Origin: Rhizobium sp.
GTDB lineage: Bacteria > Pseudomonadota > Gammaproteobacteria > Burkholderiales > Thiobacillaceae
Direction: 5' to 3'
Assembly (NCBI GenBank): GCA_019459285.1
Contig: JAIBEL010000040.1
Span: 1-58,135, forward strand
DNA: 58,135 nucleotides
The notes beneath the pieces were generated by a model. It was given only the letters and a program-made list of their open reading frames with translations. It ran no database searches and was not told where the DNA came from. Positions 24,454 through 31,926 of the stretch are shown piece by piece. Position numbers and translations under genes: made by a program. Position 1 is the stretch's first letter, and each line of letters starts with the position of its first letter.

Positions 24454-24717
24454 TCAGTAGTGCGGCGGGATGTCGTCGCGCAGCGTGCGAGACTCGTCGG
24501 GCCGTGCATCCTTCAGTCTGTCGTTCAGCAGGCGCAGCTGCTGCTGCAAGGAATCGATCTGATCCTGTTGCCGGACCACGGTCTGGTTGAGCGTGTCGAG
24601 CAGGTCTTCGGCAAAGGCGAGTTTGGTTTCGATTTCGGTCAGACGGGCTTGTGCCCAAGCCGTAAGGCTGTCGGGTGCTTGTGCCCAAGTCGTAGGATTG
24701 TCGGGTACTTCCATCAT
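24454..24717 (-). CDS. slyX: SlyX family coiled-coil protein
   Basis: The gene encodes 87 residues. The core from about residue 24 ('RLTEIETKLAFAEDLLDTLN' and the QQ-rich coiled coil) is SlyX. The N-terminal 20-25 residues are an addition made by a 30-bp in-frame tandem repeat (24647-24706) encoding two related blocks containing T-x-W-A-Q-A. The start overlaps the stop of the upstream TlpA-like gene (ATGATGGA). SlyX function is not known. Confidence 0.85.
   Translation of the reverse strand: MMEVPDNPTTWAQAPDSLTAWAQARLTEIETKLAFAEDLLDTLNQTVVRQQDQIDSLQQQLRLLNDRLKDARPDESRTLRDDIPPHY
24647..24706. repeat. 30-bp tandem duplication within slyX
   Basis: Two adjacent 30-bp units (24647-24676 and 24677-24706) differ at four positions. 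The period is a multiple of three, so the slyX frame is kept. It looks like a local replication-slippage duplication. Confidence 0.75.
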
Positions 24718-25259
24718 GGGTGTCCTGCTTGTGCGGCGGCACCCAGCAGCGGCGTGACCAGGTTTTCCAGCCGGGGGTAATGCAACTGCCCGGCGACCTT
24801 GTGGCGGATGTGGCCGTCGGCATCGAGGATGAACGAGGTCGGCACGGTCGAGACGTTGCCAAACGCCGCGATCACTGAGGCATTGGTCGGCGCTGCCCGG
24901 AACGTATAGCCCTTGTCCTTCATCCAGGCGTCGATTTTCTCCGGCGGATCGTCGACGCTGATTGAAACGACGTCGAATCCCCGGCTGCGGTAATCCTGCC
25001 AGAAGGCGTCGATCACCGGCTTTTCCTTGCGGCAGTAGGGACACCATGTCGCCCAGAAGTTCACCAGCACGACCTTTCCCTTGAGCGCGTCGCTGGTCAG
25101 CGCGCTGCCATCGGGCAAGGTGACCTGCCAGGGCGGGACGGCATGATTTTCATCGCTGACCTCGGCCGGCGGGCGAAACCACAGCCAGGCGACCAAACCC
25201 AGTAAAATCAGGGTCAGCGGACTCGGAGTCCATTTTTTTACGAAGGCGCGTCTATCCAT
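24714..25259 (-). CDS. TlpA family membrane-anchored thioredoxin
   Basis: The 181-residue protein has a hydrophobic anchor at residues about 12-28 and a periplasmic thioredoxin fold with 'NFWATWCPYCRKEK' (Cys73 and Cys76) and cis-Pro 'STVPTSFILDADG'. The TlpA/DsbE/ResA group reduces disulfides for cytochrome c or copper-site assembly. Its start codon (25257-25259) overlaps the hemJ start on the other strand in the tetranucleotide CATG. It is coupled to slyX downstream. Confidence 0.88.
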   Translation of the reverse strand: MDRRAFVKKWTPSPLTLILLGLVAWLWFRPPAEVSDENHAVPPWQVTLPDGSALTSDALKGKVVLVNFWATWCPYCRKEKPVIDAFWQDYRSRGFDVVSISVDDPPEKIDAWMKDKGYTFRAAPTNASVIAAFGNVSTVPTSFILDADGHIRHKVAGQLHYPRLENLVTPLLGAAAQAGHP

Positions 25260-25671
25260 GTTGTGGCTGAAATCGTTTCATATCGTGATGGTGGTCAGCT
25301 GGTTCGCCGGACTGTTCTACCTGCCGCGCATCTTCGTCAACCTCGCGATGGAAACCCACGAAGCCGCCTACGACCGTCTGTTGCTGATGGCGCGCAAATT
25401 GTATCGGTTTGTCACGCCTATCATGTGGCTGACCCTCGCCACCGGCATCTGGCTGTGGCTGGCGTATTTCCCGTTCAGCATGAACTGGATGTGGGCCAAG
25501 CTTACGCTGGTCGCCGGTTTGATCGGTTATCACCATGTCTGCAAAGGTCTGCTGCGCGCATTCGAAGCCAGACAGAACATCAAGTCGCACCTATGGTTCC
25601 GCTGGTTCAACGAAATCCCGGTGATCGTACTGCTGGTCGTGGTATTGCTGGTGGTGCTGAAACCGTTTTAA
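25258..25671 (+). CDS. hemJ: Protoporphyrinogen IX oxidase HemJ
   Basis: HemJ converts protoporphyrinogen IX to protoporphyrin IX in haem synthesis. The 137-residue protein has four membrane helices and the family motif 'KSFHIVMVVSWFAGLFYLPR' with the essential His at residue 8. It is distinguished from CopD-like relatives by this motif, though the families are close. Divergent start codons overlap with the TlpA-like gene. Confidence 0.88.
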   Translation: MLWLKSFHIVMVVSWFAGLFYLPRIFVNLAMETHEAAYDRLLLMARKLYRFVTPIMWLTLATGIWLWLAYFPFSMNWMWAKLTLVAGLIGYHHVCKGLLRAFEARQNIKSHLWFRWFNEIPVIVLLVVVLLVVLKPF

Positions 25672-25690
25672 GCATCCTTGAAAGTATTTT

Positions 25691-26920
25691 TTGAAGCCCG
25701 AATCCCGTCGTAACAAAACGCCGCATCCCGCCCGCCCCGAGCGCGAGGCGCTTCCCCCTGCCAGCCACTTCGCCACCTGCCCACGCGGGCTGGAAGCGCT
25801 ACTGGAAACCGAACTCGCCGTGGCCGGTGCGCAGGTGGTGCGCCAAGTGCCCGCCGGCGTGCTGTTCATGGCCGATGCCGCCGCCGAAATGCGCGCTAAC
25901 CTCACCTCGCGCATCGCCACCCGCATCCTGCGCAAGGTCGGCTACACCCGCTACCGCAAGGAAGAGCACATCTACCGCGCCGCGCTCGACCTGCCGTGGC
26001 CGGAGTGGTTCGACGTCAGCAAGACCATCGCGGTGAAGGTCGGCGCGCAGAATGCGCCGCTGAAAAGCCTCAACTTCATCACGCTGAAGATCAAGGACGC
26101 GATCTGCGACCGCTTCCGCGAGGAAACGCGCGAACGTCCGAGCGTCGACACCGACGCGCCTGACGTGCCGGTGTACGCCTTCTTCACCCCGGATGCCGTG
26201 ACCTTCTACCTCGACACCAGCGGCGAGCCGCTGTTCAAGCGCGGCTTCAAGCGCGAGGCGAGCGCGGCGTCGATCAAGGAAAACCTCGCCGCCGGCCTCC
26301 TCATGCTGTCCGGCTGGCAACCCGGTACGCCGCTGCTGGATCCGATGTGCGGCGCCGGCACCATCCTGCTGGAGGCGGCCGACATGGCGCTCAACCGCGC
26401 GCCGGGGCGCAGCCGGCATTTCGCTTTCGAGCACTACCGCGACTTCGATGCGGCGCTGTGGAAACGCATCAAGGACGAGGCGCGCGCGCAGGAAAAGCCG
26501 CTCACGCATCTGCCCATTTTCGGCGCCGACCAGGACCGCTGGGTGCTCGACAAGGCCCGTAACAATCTGGAGGCCGCGGGTTATGCGGATGCGATCGAGC
26601 TGAAAGTGTCCGATGTGCTCGACCTGAAGGCACCGGCGCCCGTCGGTACCATCGTCACCAACCCCCCCTACGGCGAGCGCCTGGGCGAGGCCGAGGATCT
26701 GGCCGCGTGGTATCCGCTGCTGGGCGACTGGCTGAAGCAGAACTTCGCCGGTTGGGAGGCGTGGATCATTTCGGGCGATCCGCTGCTGCCGAAACTGCTC
26801 GGCCTCAAGGCCAGCCGCCGTATTCCACTCTTCAACGGCCCGATCGAGACACGTTTCCTGCAATACAAGGTCGTCGCGGGCGCCATGCGGCCGAACAAGC
26901 CTTCTGCAAGTTCATCCTGA
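25691..26920 (+). CDS. THUMP-domain RNA methyltransferase (RlmL N-terminal type)
   Basis: The 409-residue SAM-dependent enzyme has a THUMP region ('FATCPRGLEALLETEL' onward), the SAM motif 'LLDPMCGAGTILLEAA' and catalytic motif IV 'TNPPYGERLG'. It matches the N-terminal half of E. coli RlmL (m2G2445 of 23S rRNA) and lacks the C-terminal RlmK half. The only start consistent with the frame is TTG at 25691, since an in-frame stop lies at 25679-25681 and no ATG precedes the conserved N-terminus. The substrate is inferred. Confidence 0.87.
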   Translation: MKPESRRNKTPHPARPEREALPPASHFATCPRGLEALLETELAVAGAQVVRQVPAGVLFMADAAAEMRANLTSRIATRILRKVGYTRYRKEEHIYRAALDLPWPEWFDVSKTIAVKVGAQNAPLKSLNFITLKIKDAICDRFREETRERPSVDTDAPDVPVYAFFTPDAVTFYLDTSGEPLFKRGFKREASAASIKENLAAGLLMLSGWQPGTPLLDPMCGAGTILLEAADMALNRAPGRSRHFAFEHYRDFDAALWKRIKDEARAQEKPLTHLPIFGADQDRWVLDKARNNLEAAGYADAIELKVSDVLDLKAPAPVGTIVTNPPYGERLGEAEDLAAWYPLLGDWLKQNFAGWEAWIISGDPLLPKLLGLKASRRIPLFNGPIETRFLQYKVVAGAMRPNKPSASSS

Positions 26921-26927
26921 GAAACTT

Positions 26928-27197
26928 ATGCTGACCGCATCGCTGCGCCTGATGGGCACTCTCAATGACGGCGCCGAGGTCTACCGCAGCTACTATCTGG
27001 TGGCTGATTTTGGACAGCACGGCGGCGGCAAGTCGTCGATCATCCCGCTCTCGCTTGGCGCACCGATGCCGGATGACGATCATCTGGTAGTGAAATACGG
27101 TGGCGAGGAAGCCGCTCTGAAAGCCGCGGCCGAAGCGATCAAGGCGTTGCCGGGCAATCAGGGGCTGGAGGTACGGGTGGTGATCAACCCCGAATGA
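26928..27197 (+). CDS. Hypothetical protein, 89 residues
   Basis: I do not recognise this family. It is a soluble alpha/beta-looking protein with 'YRSYYLVADFG', 'DDHLVVKYGGEEAALKAA' and a charged end. It begins 7 bases after the methyltransferase stop, keeps the local GC-rich codon use, and is followed by a terminator-like structure, so it is probably a real last gene of that transcript. Confidence 0.6.
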   Translation: MLTASLRLMGTLNDGAEVYRSYYLVADFGQHGGGKSSIIPLSLGAPMPDDDHLVVKYGGEEAALKAAAEAIKALPGNQGLEVRVVINPE

Positions 27198-27218
27198 GGG
27201 GTTCGCCGCAGCCCGAAT

Positions 27219-27248
27219 AAAAAATGGGGCGCCTGGCACCCTGTTTTT
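27219..27248. terminator. Bidirectional terminator
   Basis: A stem around 27227-27241 (GGGCGC / GCACCC with one mismatch and a 3-base loop) is flanked by six A on the left (27219-27224) and five T on the right (27244-27248). It can end the plus-strand transcript from 26928-27197 and the minus-strand pilT-pilU transcript. Confidence 0.62.
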
Positions 27249-27265
27249 GAGTGGGCTGAACGGGA

Positions 27266-28393
27266 TCAGACGATGTCCAGATGGTCCAGTCCCGCCATCA
27301 TGTCGCGCCCTTTGGCCTCCTGGCCGTGTAGCTTGATCTGCAGGCGCAGGTCGTTGAGGCTGTCGGCGTTCCGCAGTGCGTCCTCGTAGGAAATCATCCC
27401 CGCCTCGTAGAGGTCGAACAGCGCCTGGTCGAAGGTCTGCATGCCGAGTTCTCGGGATTTCGCCATGATTTCCTTGATCTCGTGCACATGCCCCTTGAAG
27501 ATCAGGTCGGCGATCAGTGGCGAATTGAGCAGGATCTCGACCGCGGCGACGCGGCCGGTGCTGCCCTTGCGCGGGATCAGGCGCTGCGAGATGAAGGACT
27601 TGAGGTTGAGCGACAGGTCCATCAGCAGCTGGTCGCGTTTTTCCTCGGGGAAGAAGTTGATGATGCGGTCGAGCGCCTGGTTGGCGCTGTTGGCGTGCAG
27701 CGTAGACAGGCACAGGTGGCCGGTTTCGGCGAAGGCGATGGCGTATTCCATGGTGTCGCGGTCGCGGATCTCGCCGATCAGGATGACGTCGGGCGCCTGC
27801 CGCAGGGTGTTCTTCAGCGCGGAGAACCAGTTGTCGGTGTCGATGCCGATTTCGCGCTGGGTGATGATGGATTTCTTGTGCTCGTGCACGTATTCGATCG
27901 GGTCCTCGACCGTGATGATGTGGTCGGCGGCGTTTTCGTTGCGGTAGCCCACCATCGCCGCCAGCGAGGTCGATTTACCGGTGCCGGTACCGCCGACGAA
28001 GATGACCAGGCCGCGCTTGATCATCGCGACGTCGCGCAGGATGGGCGGAAGGTTCAGCTCTTCCATCTTCGGGATCTTGGTGTTGATGGTCCGCATGACC
28101 ACGCCGACGCGGCCCTGCTGCACGAAGACGTTGACGCGGAAGCGGCCGATCTCGGGCGGGCTGATCGCGAAGTTGGATTCGTTGGTCGCCTCGAAATCCT
28201 TCCATTGCCGCTCGTTCATGATCGAGCGCGCCAGCTCGCTGGTGTGCGCGGGCGTCAGGCTCTGGTTCGACACTGGGGTGATCTTGCCGTCGACCTTGAT
28301 GGCAGGCGGGAAACCGGCGGTGATGAACAAGTCGGAGGCATTCTTCGCCAGCATCAGGCGCAGCAGGTCATGGATGGTTTTCTCGGCATTCAT
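27266..28393 (-). CDS. pilU: Type IV pilus ATPase PilU
   Basis: PilU is the accessory retraction ATPase, dependent on PilT. The 375 residues include Walker A 'GGTGTGKSTSL', the Asp/His boxes and Walker B 'QAPDVILIGEIRDRDTM'. The PilT-specific AIRNLIRE motif is replaced by 'LIADLIFKG', and the C-terminal tail is longer, as in PilU. It lies 10 bases downstream of pilT in one operon. Confidence 0.94.
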   Translation of the reverse strand: MNAEKTIHDLLRLMLAKNASDLFITAGFPPAIKVDGKITPVSNQSLTPAHTSELARSIMNERQWKDFEATNESNFAISPPEIGRFRVNVFVQQGRVGVVMRTINTKIPKMEELNLPPILRDVAMIKRGLVIFVGGTGTGKSTSLAAMVGYRNENAADHIITVEDPIEYVHEHKKSIITQREIGIDTDNWFSALKNTLRQAPDVILIGEIRDRDTMEYAIAFAETGHLCLSTLHANSANQALDRIINFFPEEKRDQLLMDLSLNLKSFISQRLIPRKGSTGRVAAVEILLNSPLIADLIFKGHVHEIKEIMAKSRELGMQTFDQALFDLYEAGMISYEDALRNADSLNDLRLQIKLHGQEAKGRDMMAGLDHLDIV

Positions 28394-28403
28394 CGTTCAG
28401 TCC

Positions 28404-29447
28404 TCAGCCCATGAAGGCGTCTTTGTTCTGCGCGGCGGCACGCGCCACGCCCGGGGCGATCACGTTACGCCGGACCAGGTCCTGCAGGCACTGGTCGAGC
28501 GTCTGCATGCCGAGGTTGCCGCCGGTCTGGATCGACGAATACATCTGCGCCACCTTGTTCTCGCGGATCAGGTTGCGGATAGCCGGGGTGCCGATCATGA
28601 TCTCGTGGGCCGCCACACGGCCGTTGCCGTCCTTGGTCTTCAGGAGCGTTTGCGAGATCACGGCACGCAGCGATTCGGACAGCATCGAACGCACCATTTC
28701 CTTCTCTGCCGCAGGGAACACGTCGACGATACGGTCGATTGTTTTCGCTGCAGACGACGTATGCAGCGTGCCGAACACCAGGTGGCCGGTTTCGGCAGCG
28801 GTGAGCGCGAGGCGGATGGTTTCCAGGTCACGCAATTCGCCCACCAGGATGACGTCCGGGTCTTCGCGCAGGGCGCTGCGCAGGGCGTTGCTGAACGATA
28901 GCGTATGCGGGCCGACCTCGCGCTGGTTGATCAGGCATTTCTTGCTCTGGTGCACGAATTCGATCGGGTCCTCGACGGTAAGGATGTGCGCGTACTGGTT
29001 TTCGTTGACGTAGTCCATCATCGCCGCCAGCGTGGTCGACTTGCCCGAGCCGGTCGGGCCGGTGACCAGCACGATGCCGCGCGGCTGGTCGGAGATTTCC
29101 TTGAAGATGGGCGGCGCGTTGAGCTCTTCCAGCGTCAGCACCTTGGACGGAATCGTCCGGAACACCGCGCCGGCGCCGTACTGCTGGTTGAAAGCGTTGA
29201 CGCGAAAGCGCGCCAGCGAGGGGATCTCGAACGAGAAGTCGATTTCCAGCGTTTCCTCGTACACCTTGCGCTGGCTGTCGTTCATGATGTCGTACACCAT
29301 GCGGTGCACGTCCTTGTGGTCCATCGGCGGCAAGTTGATGCGGCGGATGTCGCCGTTGACGCGAATCATCGGCGGCAGGCTTGCAGAGAGGTGTAAGTCG
29401 GACGCCTTGTTCTTGACGGCAAAAGCCAGCAGTTCGGAAATATCCAC
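28404..29447 (-). CDS. pilT: Type IV pilus retraction ATPase PilT
   Basis: PilT is the hexameric ATPase that depolymerises pilin. It has 347 residues from the GTG at 29445-29447 (MDISELLAFAVKNKASDLHL); the open frame continues to 29840 but that part shadows yggS. Walker A is 'GPTGSGKST' and the diagnostic 'AIRNLIRENK' is present. It is divergent from yggS with a 48-base gap. No other pilus assembly genes are in the window. Confidence 0.95.
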   Translation of the reverse strand: MDISELLAFAVKNKASDLHLSASLPPMIRVNGDIRRINLPPMDHKDVHRMVYDIMNDSQRKVYEETLEIDFSFEIPSLARFRVNAFNQQYGAGAVFRTIPSKVLTLEELNAPPIFKEISDQPRGIVLVTGPTGSGKSTTLAAMMDYVNENQYAHILTVEDPIEFVHQSKKCLINQREVGPHTLSFSNALRSALREDPDVILVGELRDLETIRLALTAAETGHLVFGTLHTSSAAKTIDRIVDVFPAAEKEMVRSMLSESLRAVISQTLLKTKDGNGRVAAHEIMIGTPAIRNLIRENKVAQMYSSIQTGGNLGMQTLDQCLQDLVRRNVIAPGVARAAAQNKDAFMG

Positions 29448-29495
29448 GCGTGCCTCGTTCAGTGTTGGGTGGGGTTTTGTCAGATAATAAGCCCT

Positions 29496-30239
29496 ATGGA
29501 TAACGGCCCGGAAACACGAAAACTTGAGCCTGTCTTGCCACCCTGCGGCAGCACGGCAGGTGTCCGTTTGCAGGCCGTGCAGGCGCGGATCGCGGGTGCG
29601 GCATCCGAAGCTGGGCGCGACCCGGCGGTGGTCTGCCTGTTGGCGGTCAGCAAGACCTTCGATGCGGCGGCCGTGCGCGATCTGGCTGCCTGTGGCCAGC
29701 GCGAATTCGGCGAGAATTATGTGCAGGAGGCGCTGGAAAAACAGGCGGTGCTGCGCGATCTGCCGCTGGTGTGGCATTTCATCGGACCGATCCAGAGCAA
29801 CAAGACCCGGGCGATCGCCGAAAATTTCAGCTGGGTGCACAGCGTCGACCGGCTGAAGATTGCCGAACGCCTGTCCGCCCAGCGCCCTGCTGGTATGCCT
29901 CCTCTACAGATATGCATCGAGGTGAATGTCAGTGGCGAAGCGAGCAAGGGCGGCGTGGCGCCGGCCGAGTTGCCCGCGCTGGCGGCGGCGGTGGCGGTGC
30001 TCCCGGGCCTGCGCCTGCGCGGCCTCATGGCGATTCCCGCGCCGACCGCTGACGCGGCGGCGCAGCGTGCCGCATTCCGGCAGGTGCGTGAACTGTTTGA
30101 CGATCTGAAAACGCGCGGCCATGCGCTCGATACCCTGTCGATGGGCATGTCGGGCGATCTGGAAGCAGCGATTCTGGAGGGCGCGACCATCGTTCGGGTC
30201 GGAACCGCTCTCTTTGGTGAAAGGACTAGGTATGCATAA
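29496..30239 (+). CDS. yggS: YggS family PLP homeostasis protein
   Basis: This PLP-binding protein (PLPBP) buffers pyridoxal phosphate. It has 247 residues from the ATG at 29496; the PLP lysine lies in 'LLAVSKTFD', with 'FGENYVQEALEK', 'WHFIGPIQSNK' and the terminal 'MGMSGDLEAAI' and 'VRVGTALFG'. The first 23 residues before the TIM-barrel start are an unconserved extension. It overlaps proC by 8 bases, as in many yggS-proC operons. Confidence 0.94.
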   Translation: MDNGPETRKLEPVLPPCGSTAGVRLQAVQARIAGAASEAGRDPAVVCLLAVSKTFDAAAVRDLAACGQREFGENYVQEALEKQAVLRDLPLVWHFIGPIQSNKTRAIAENFSWVHSVDRLKIAERLSAQRPAGMPPLQICIEVNVSGEASKGGVAPAELPALAAAVAVLPGLRLRGLMAIPAPTADAAAQRAAFRQVRELFDDLKTRGHALDTLSMGMSGDLEAAILEGATIVRVGTALFGERTRYA

Positions 30240-31047
30240 AGTGAGCTTCATCGGCGGCGGCAACATGGCGGCCGCCATCATCGGCGGTTTGATCGCCAGC
30301 GGCACCTCGCCCACCGACATCGAAGTGGTGGAGATCAATGCCGACGCACGGGCACAGCTGTCCGCGCGTTTCGGCGTCGTGACCCATACGGACCTGTCGC
30401 AGGCGCGGCTGCATCCCCTGATCGTGCTGGCGGTCAAGCCGCAGAGCCTGCCGGAGGTGGCGGCCGCCCTGGCGTCACGGCTCGCGGGCCATCTGGTGAT
30501 CTCGATCGTCGCCGGGATTCGGGTGGCCGATCTTGCGCGTTGGCTGGGCGGGCACCGCCGCATCGTCCGCACCATGCCCAATACGCCGGCACTGGTCCAG
30601 GCGGGAGTGACCGGCCTGTATGCGCCGCCGGACGTCGACCAGGACGCGCGCTCGCAGGCCGAAGCGGTCTTGCGGGCCGTGGGCGGCGTGGTGTGGGTCG
30701 AGGACGAATCCTGGCTGGATGCCGTGACCGCCGTGTCGGGCAGTGGTCCCGCCTATGTGTTCTATTTCATCGAGTCGCTGGAGGCCGCCGCCGTGGCGCC
30801 GGGCCTGCCGGCCGCCCCGGCGCGCCAGCTGGCCCTGCAGACTTTTTTTGGCGCGGCCAAGCTGGCGCTCGAGTCGAGCGAGGAACCGGCCGTCCTGCGC
30901 CAGCGCGTCACCTCCAAGGGCGGTACCACGGAACGCGGCCTCGCGGCGTTGGACGCGGCGGCGGTCAAACGCGGCATCGCCCAGGCGGTGGAGGCGGCCA
31001 GCCTGCGCAGCGCTGAACTGGGCGATGAACTGGGGCGACTCGCATGA
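30232..31047 (+). CDS. proC: Pyrroline-5-carboxylate reductase
   Basis: ProC is the last step of proline synthesis, reducing pyrroline-5-carboxylate with NAD(P)H. The 271-residue protein has the Rossmann motif 'SFIGGGNMAAAIIGGL', 'RTMPNTPALVQAG' and 'AVSGSGPAYVFYFIES' plus 'VTSKGGTTERGL'. Its start at 30232 lies inside yggS, after an AAGGACTAGG ribosome binding site. Its end overlaps yggT by 4 bases. Confidence 0.96.
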   Translation: MHKVSFIGGGNMAAAIIGGLIASGTSPTDIEVVEINADARAQLSARFGVVTHTDLSQARLHPLIVLAVKPQSLPEVAAALASRLAGHLVISIVAGIRVADLARWLGGHRRIVRTMPNTPALVQAGVTGLYAPPDVDQDARSQAEAVLRAVGGVVWVEDESWLDAVTAVSGSGPAYVFYFIESLEAAAVAPGLPAAPARQLALQTFFGAAKLALESSEEPAVLRQRVTSKGGTTERGLAALDAAAVKRGIAQAVEAASLRSAELGDELGRLA

Positions 31048-31619
31048 TCGCAGGCGCGCTGACCTTCCTGATCCAGACGCTGGGCAACCTGTTCGTGATT
31101 GCCGTATTGCTACGCTTCATGATGCAGTTGTACCGGGTGCCGTTTCGCAATCCCTTCTCGCAATTCATCGTTGCCGTCACCGACTTTGCGGTCAAGCCCC
31201 TGCGCCGGGTGGTGCCGGGCCTGTTCGGCCTGGACTGGGCGTGCCTGCTGCTTGCCTGGCTGGTCGAACTGGCGGTGGTGATGGCGAGTTACTGGCTGGA
31301 TGGCTTTCCGTTCGCGCTGGCCGGCGGCAAGGTGTGGCCGGTCATGCTCGGCCTGGCCGCGGTACGGCTGGTCAGCCTGACGGTGTACATGATCATCGGC
31401 CTGACCCTGGTGCGCGCGGTGTTGTCCTGGGTGAATGCGAATACCCCGCTGATGCCGGTGGTCTATGAGTTGACCGAACCTTTCCTGCGCCCCCTGCGCC
31501 GCATCGTTCCGATGATCGGCCAGGTCGACCTGACGCCGCTGGTGCTGTTCATCCTGTGCCAACTGGTCCTGATGGTGCCGGTACTGGCGATCGAACGGGC
31601 CTTGCTTGGCGCACTCTGA
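31044..31619 (+). CDS. yggT: YggT family integral membrane protein
   Basis: The 191-residue protein has about four to five helices arranged as two YggT repeats, each ending in a 'PxxPLRRxVP' motif ('PLRRVVPGLFG' and 'PLRRIVPMIGQ'). The family is linked to osmotic tolerance and, in other phyla, to cell division or chloroplast biogenesis. It overlaps both proC and the next gene, so the whole group is probably one operon. Confidence 0.9.
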   Translation: MIAGALTFLIQTLGNLFVIAVLLRFMMQLYRVPFRNPFSQFIVAVTDFAVKPLRRVVPGLFGLDWACLLLAWLVELAVVMASYWLDGFPFALAGGKVWPVMLGLAAVRLVSLTVYMIIGLTLVRAVLSWVNANTPLMPVVYELTEPFLRPLRRIVPMIGQVDLTPLVLFILCQLVLMVPVLAIERALLGAL

Positions 31620-31926
31620 GCAGGAACGGCCCCCGGTCTGGGCGCACCGCAATGGTGCGGACTGGCTGCTGGAGTTGCACGTGCAGCCCGGCGCGAAGGT
31701 GACCGCCGCCGTTGGCGAGCATGGCGGCCGCCTGAAACTAAAGATTGCCGCGCCGCCAGTCGATAATAAAGCGAATGCGCATCTGCTGGCCTGGCTGGCC
31801 GCGCAACTGGGGCTGCCGAAATCCGCGGTGCGCCTGGTGCGGGGCGAAACTTCGCGGCAGAAGACCGTAGTGGTGTGTGGCGCCGACGCACCCTGGCGTG
31901 ATATCGAGACAAGCAGTCAAACATGA
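31606..31926 (+). CDS. yggU: DUF167/YggU family protein
   Basis: The 106-residue protein has the family core 'LELHVQPGAKVTAAVGEHGG', 'KIAAPPVDNKANAHLLAWLA' and 'VRLVRGETSRQKTVVV'. The start is TTG at 31606, 14 bases inside the yggT end; no ATG or GTG fits before the conserved region. Function is unknown. It is the usual neighbour of yggT. Confidence 0.87.
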   Translation: MAHSEQERPPVWAHRNGADWLLELHVQPGAKVTAAVGEHGGRLKLKIAAPPVDNKANAHLLAWLAAQLGLPKSAVRLVRGETSRQKTVVVCGADAPWRDIETSSQT

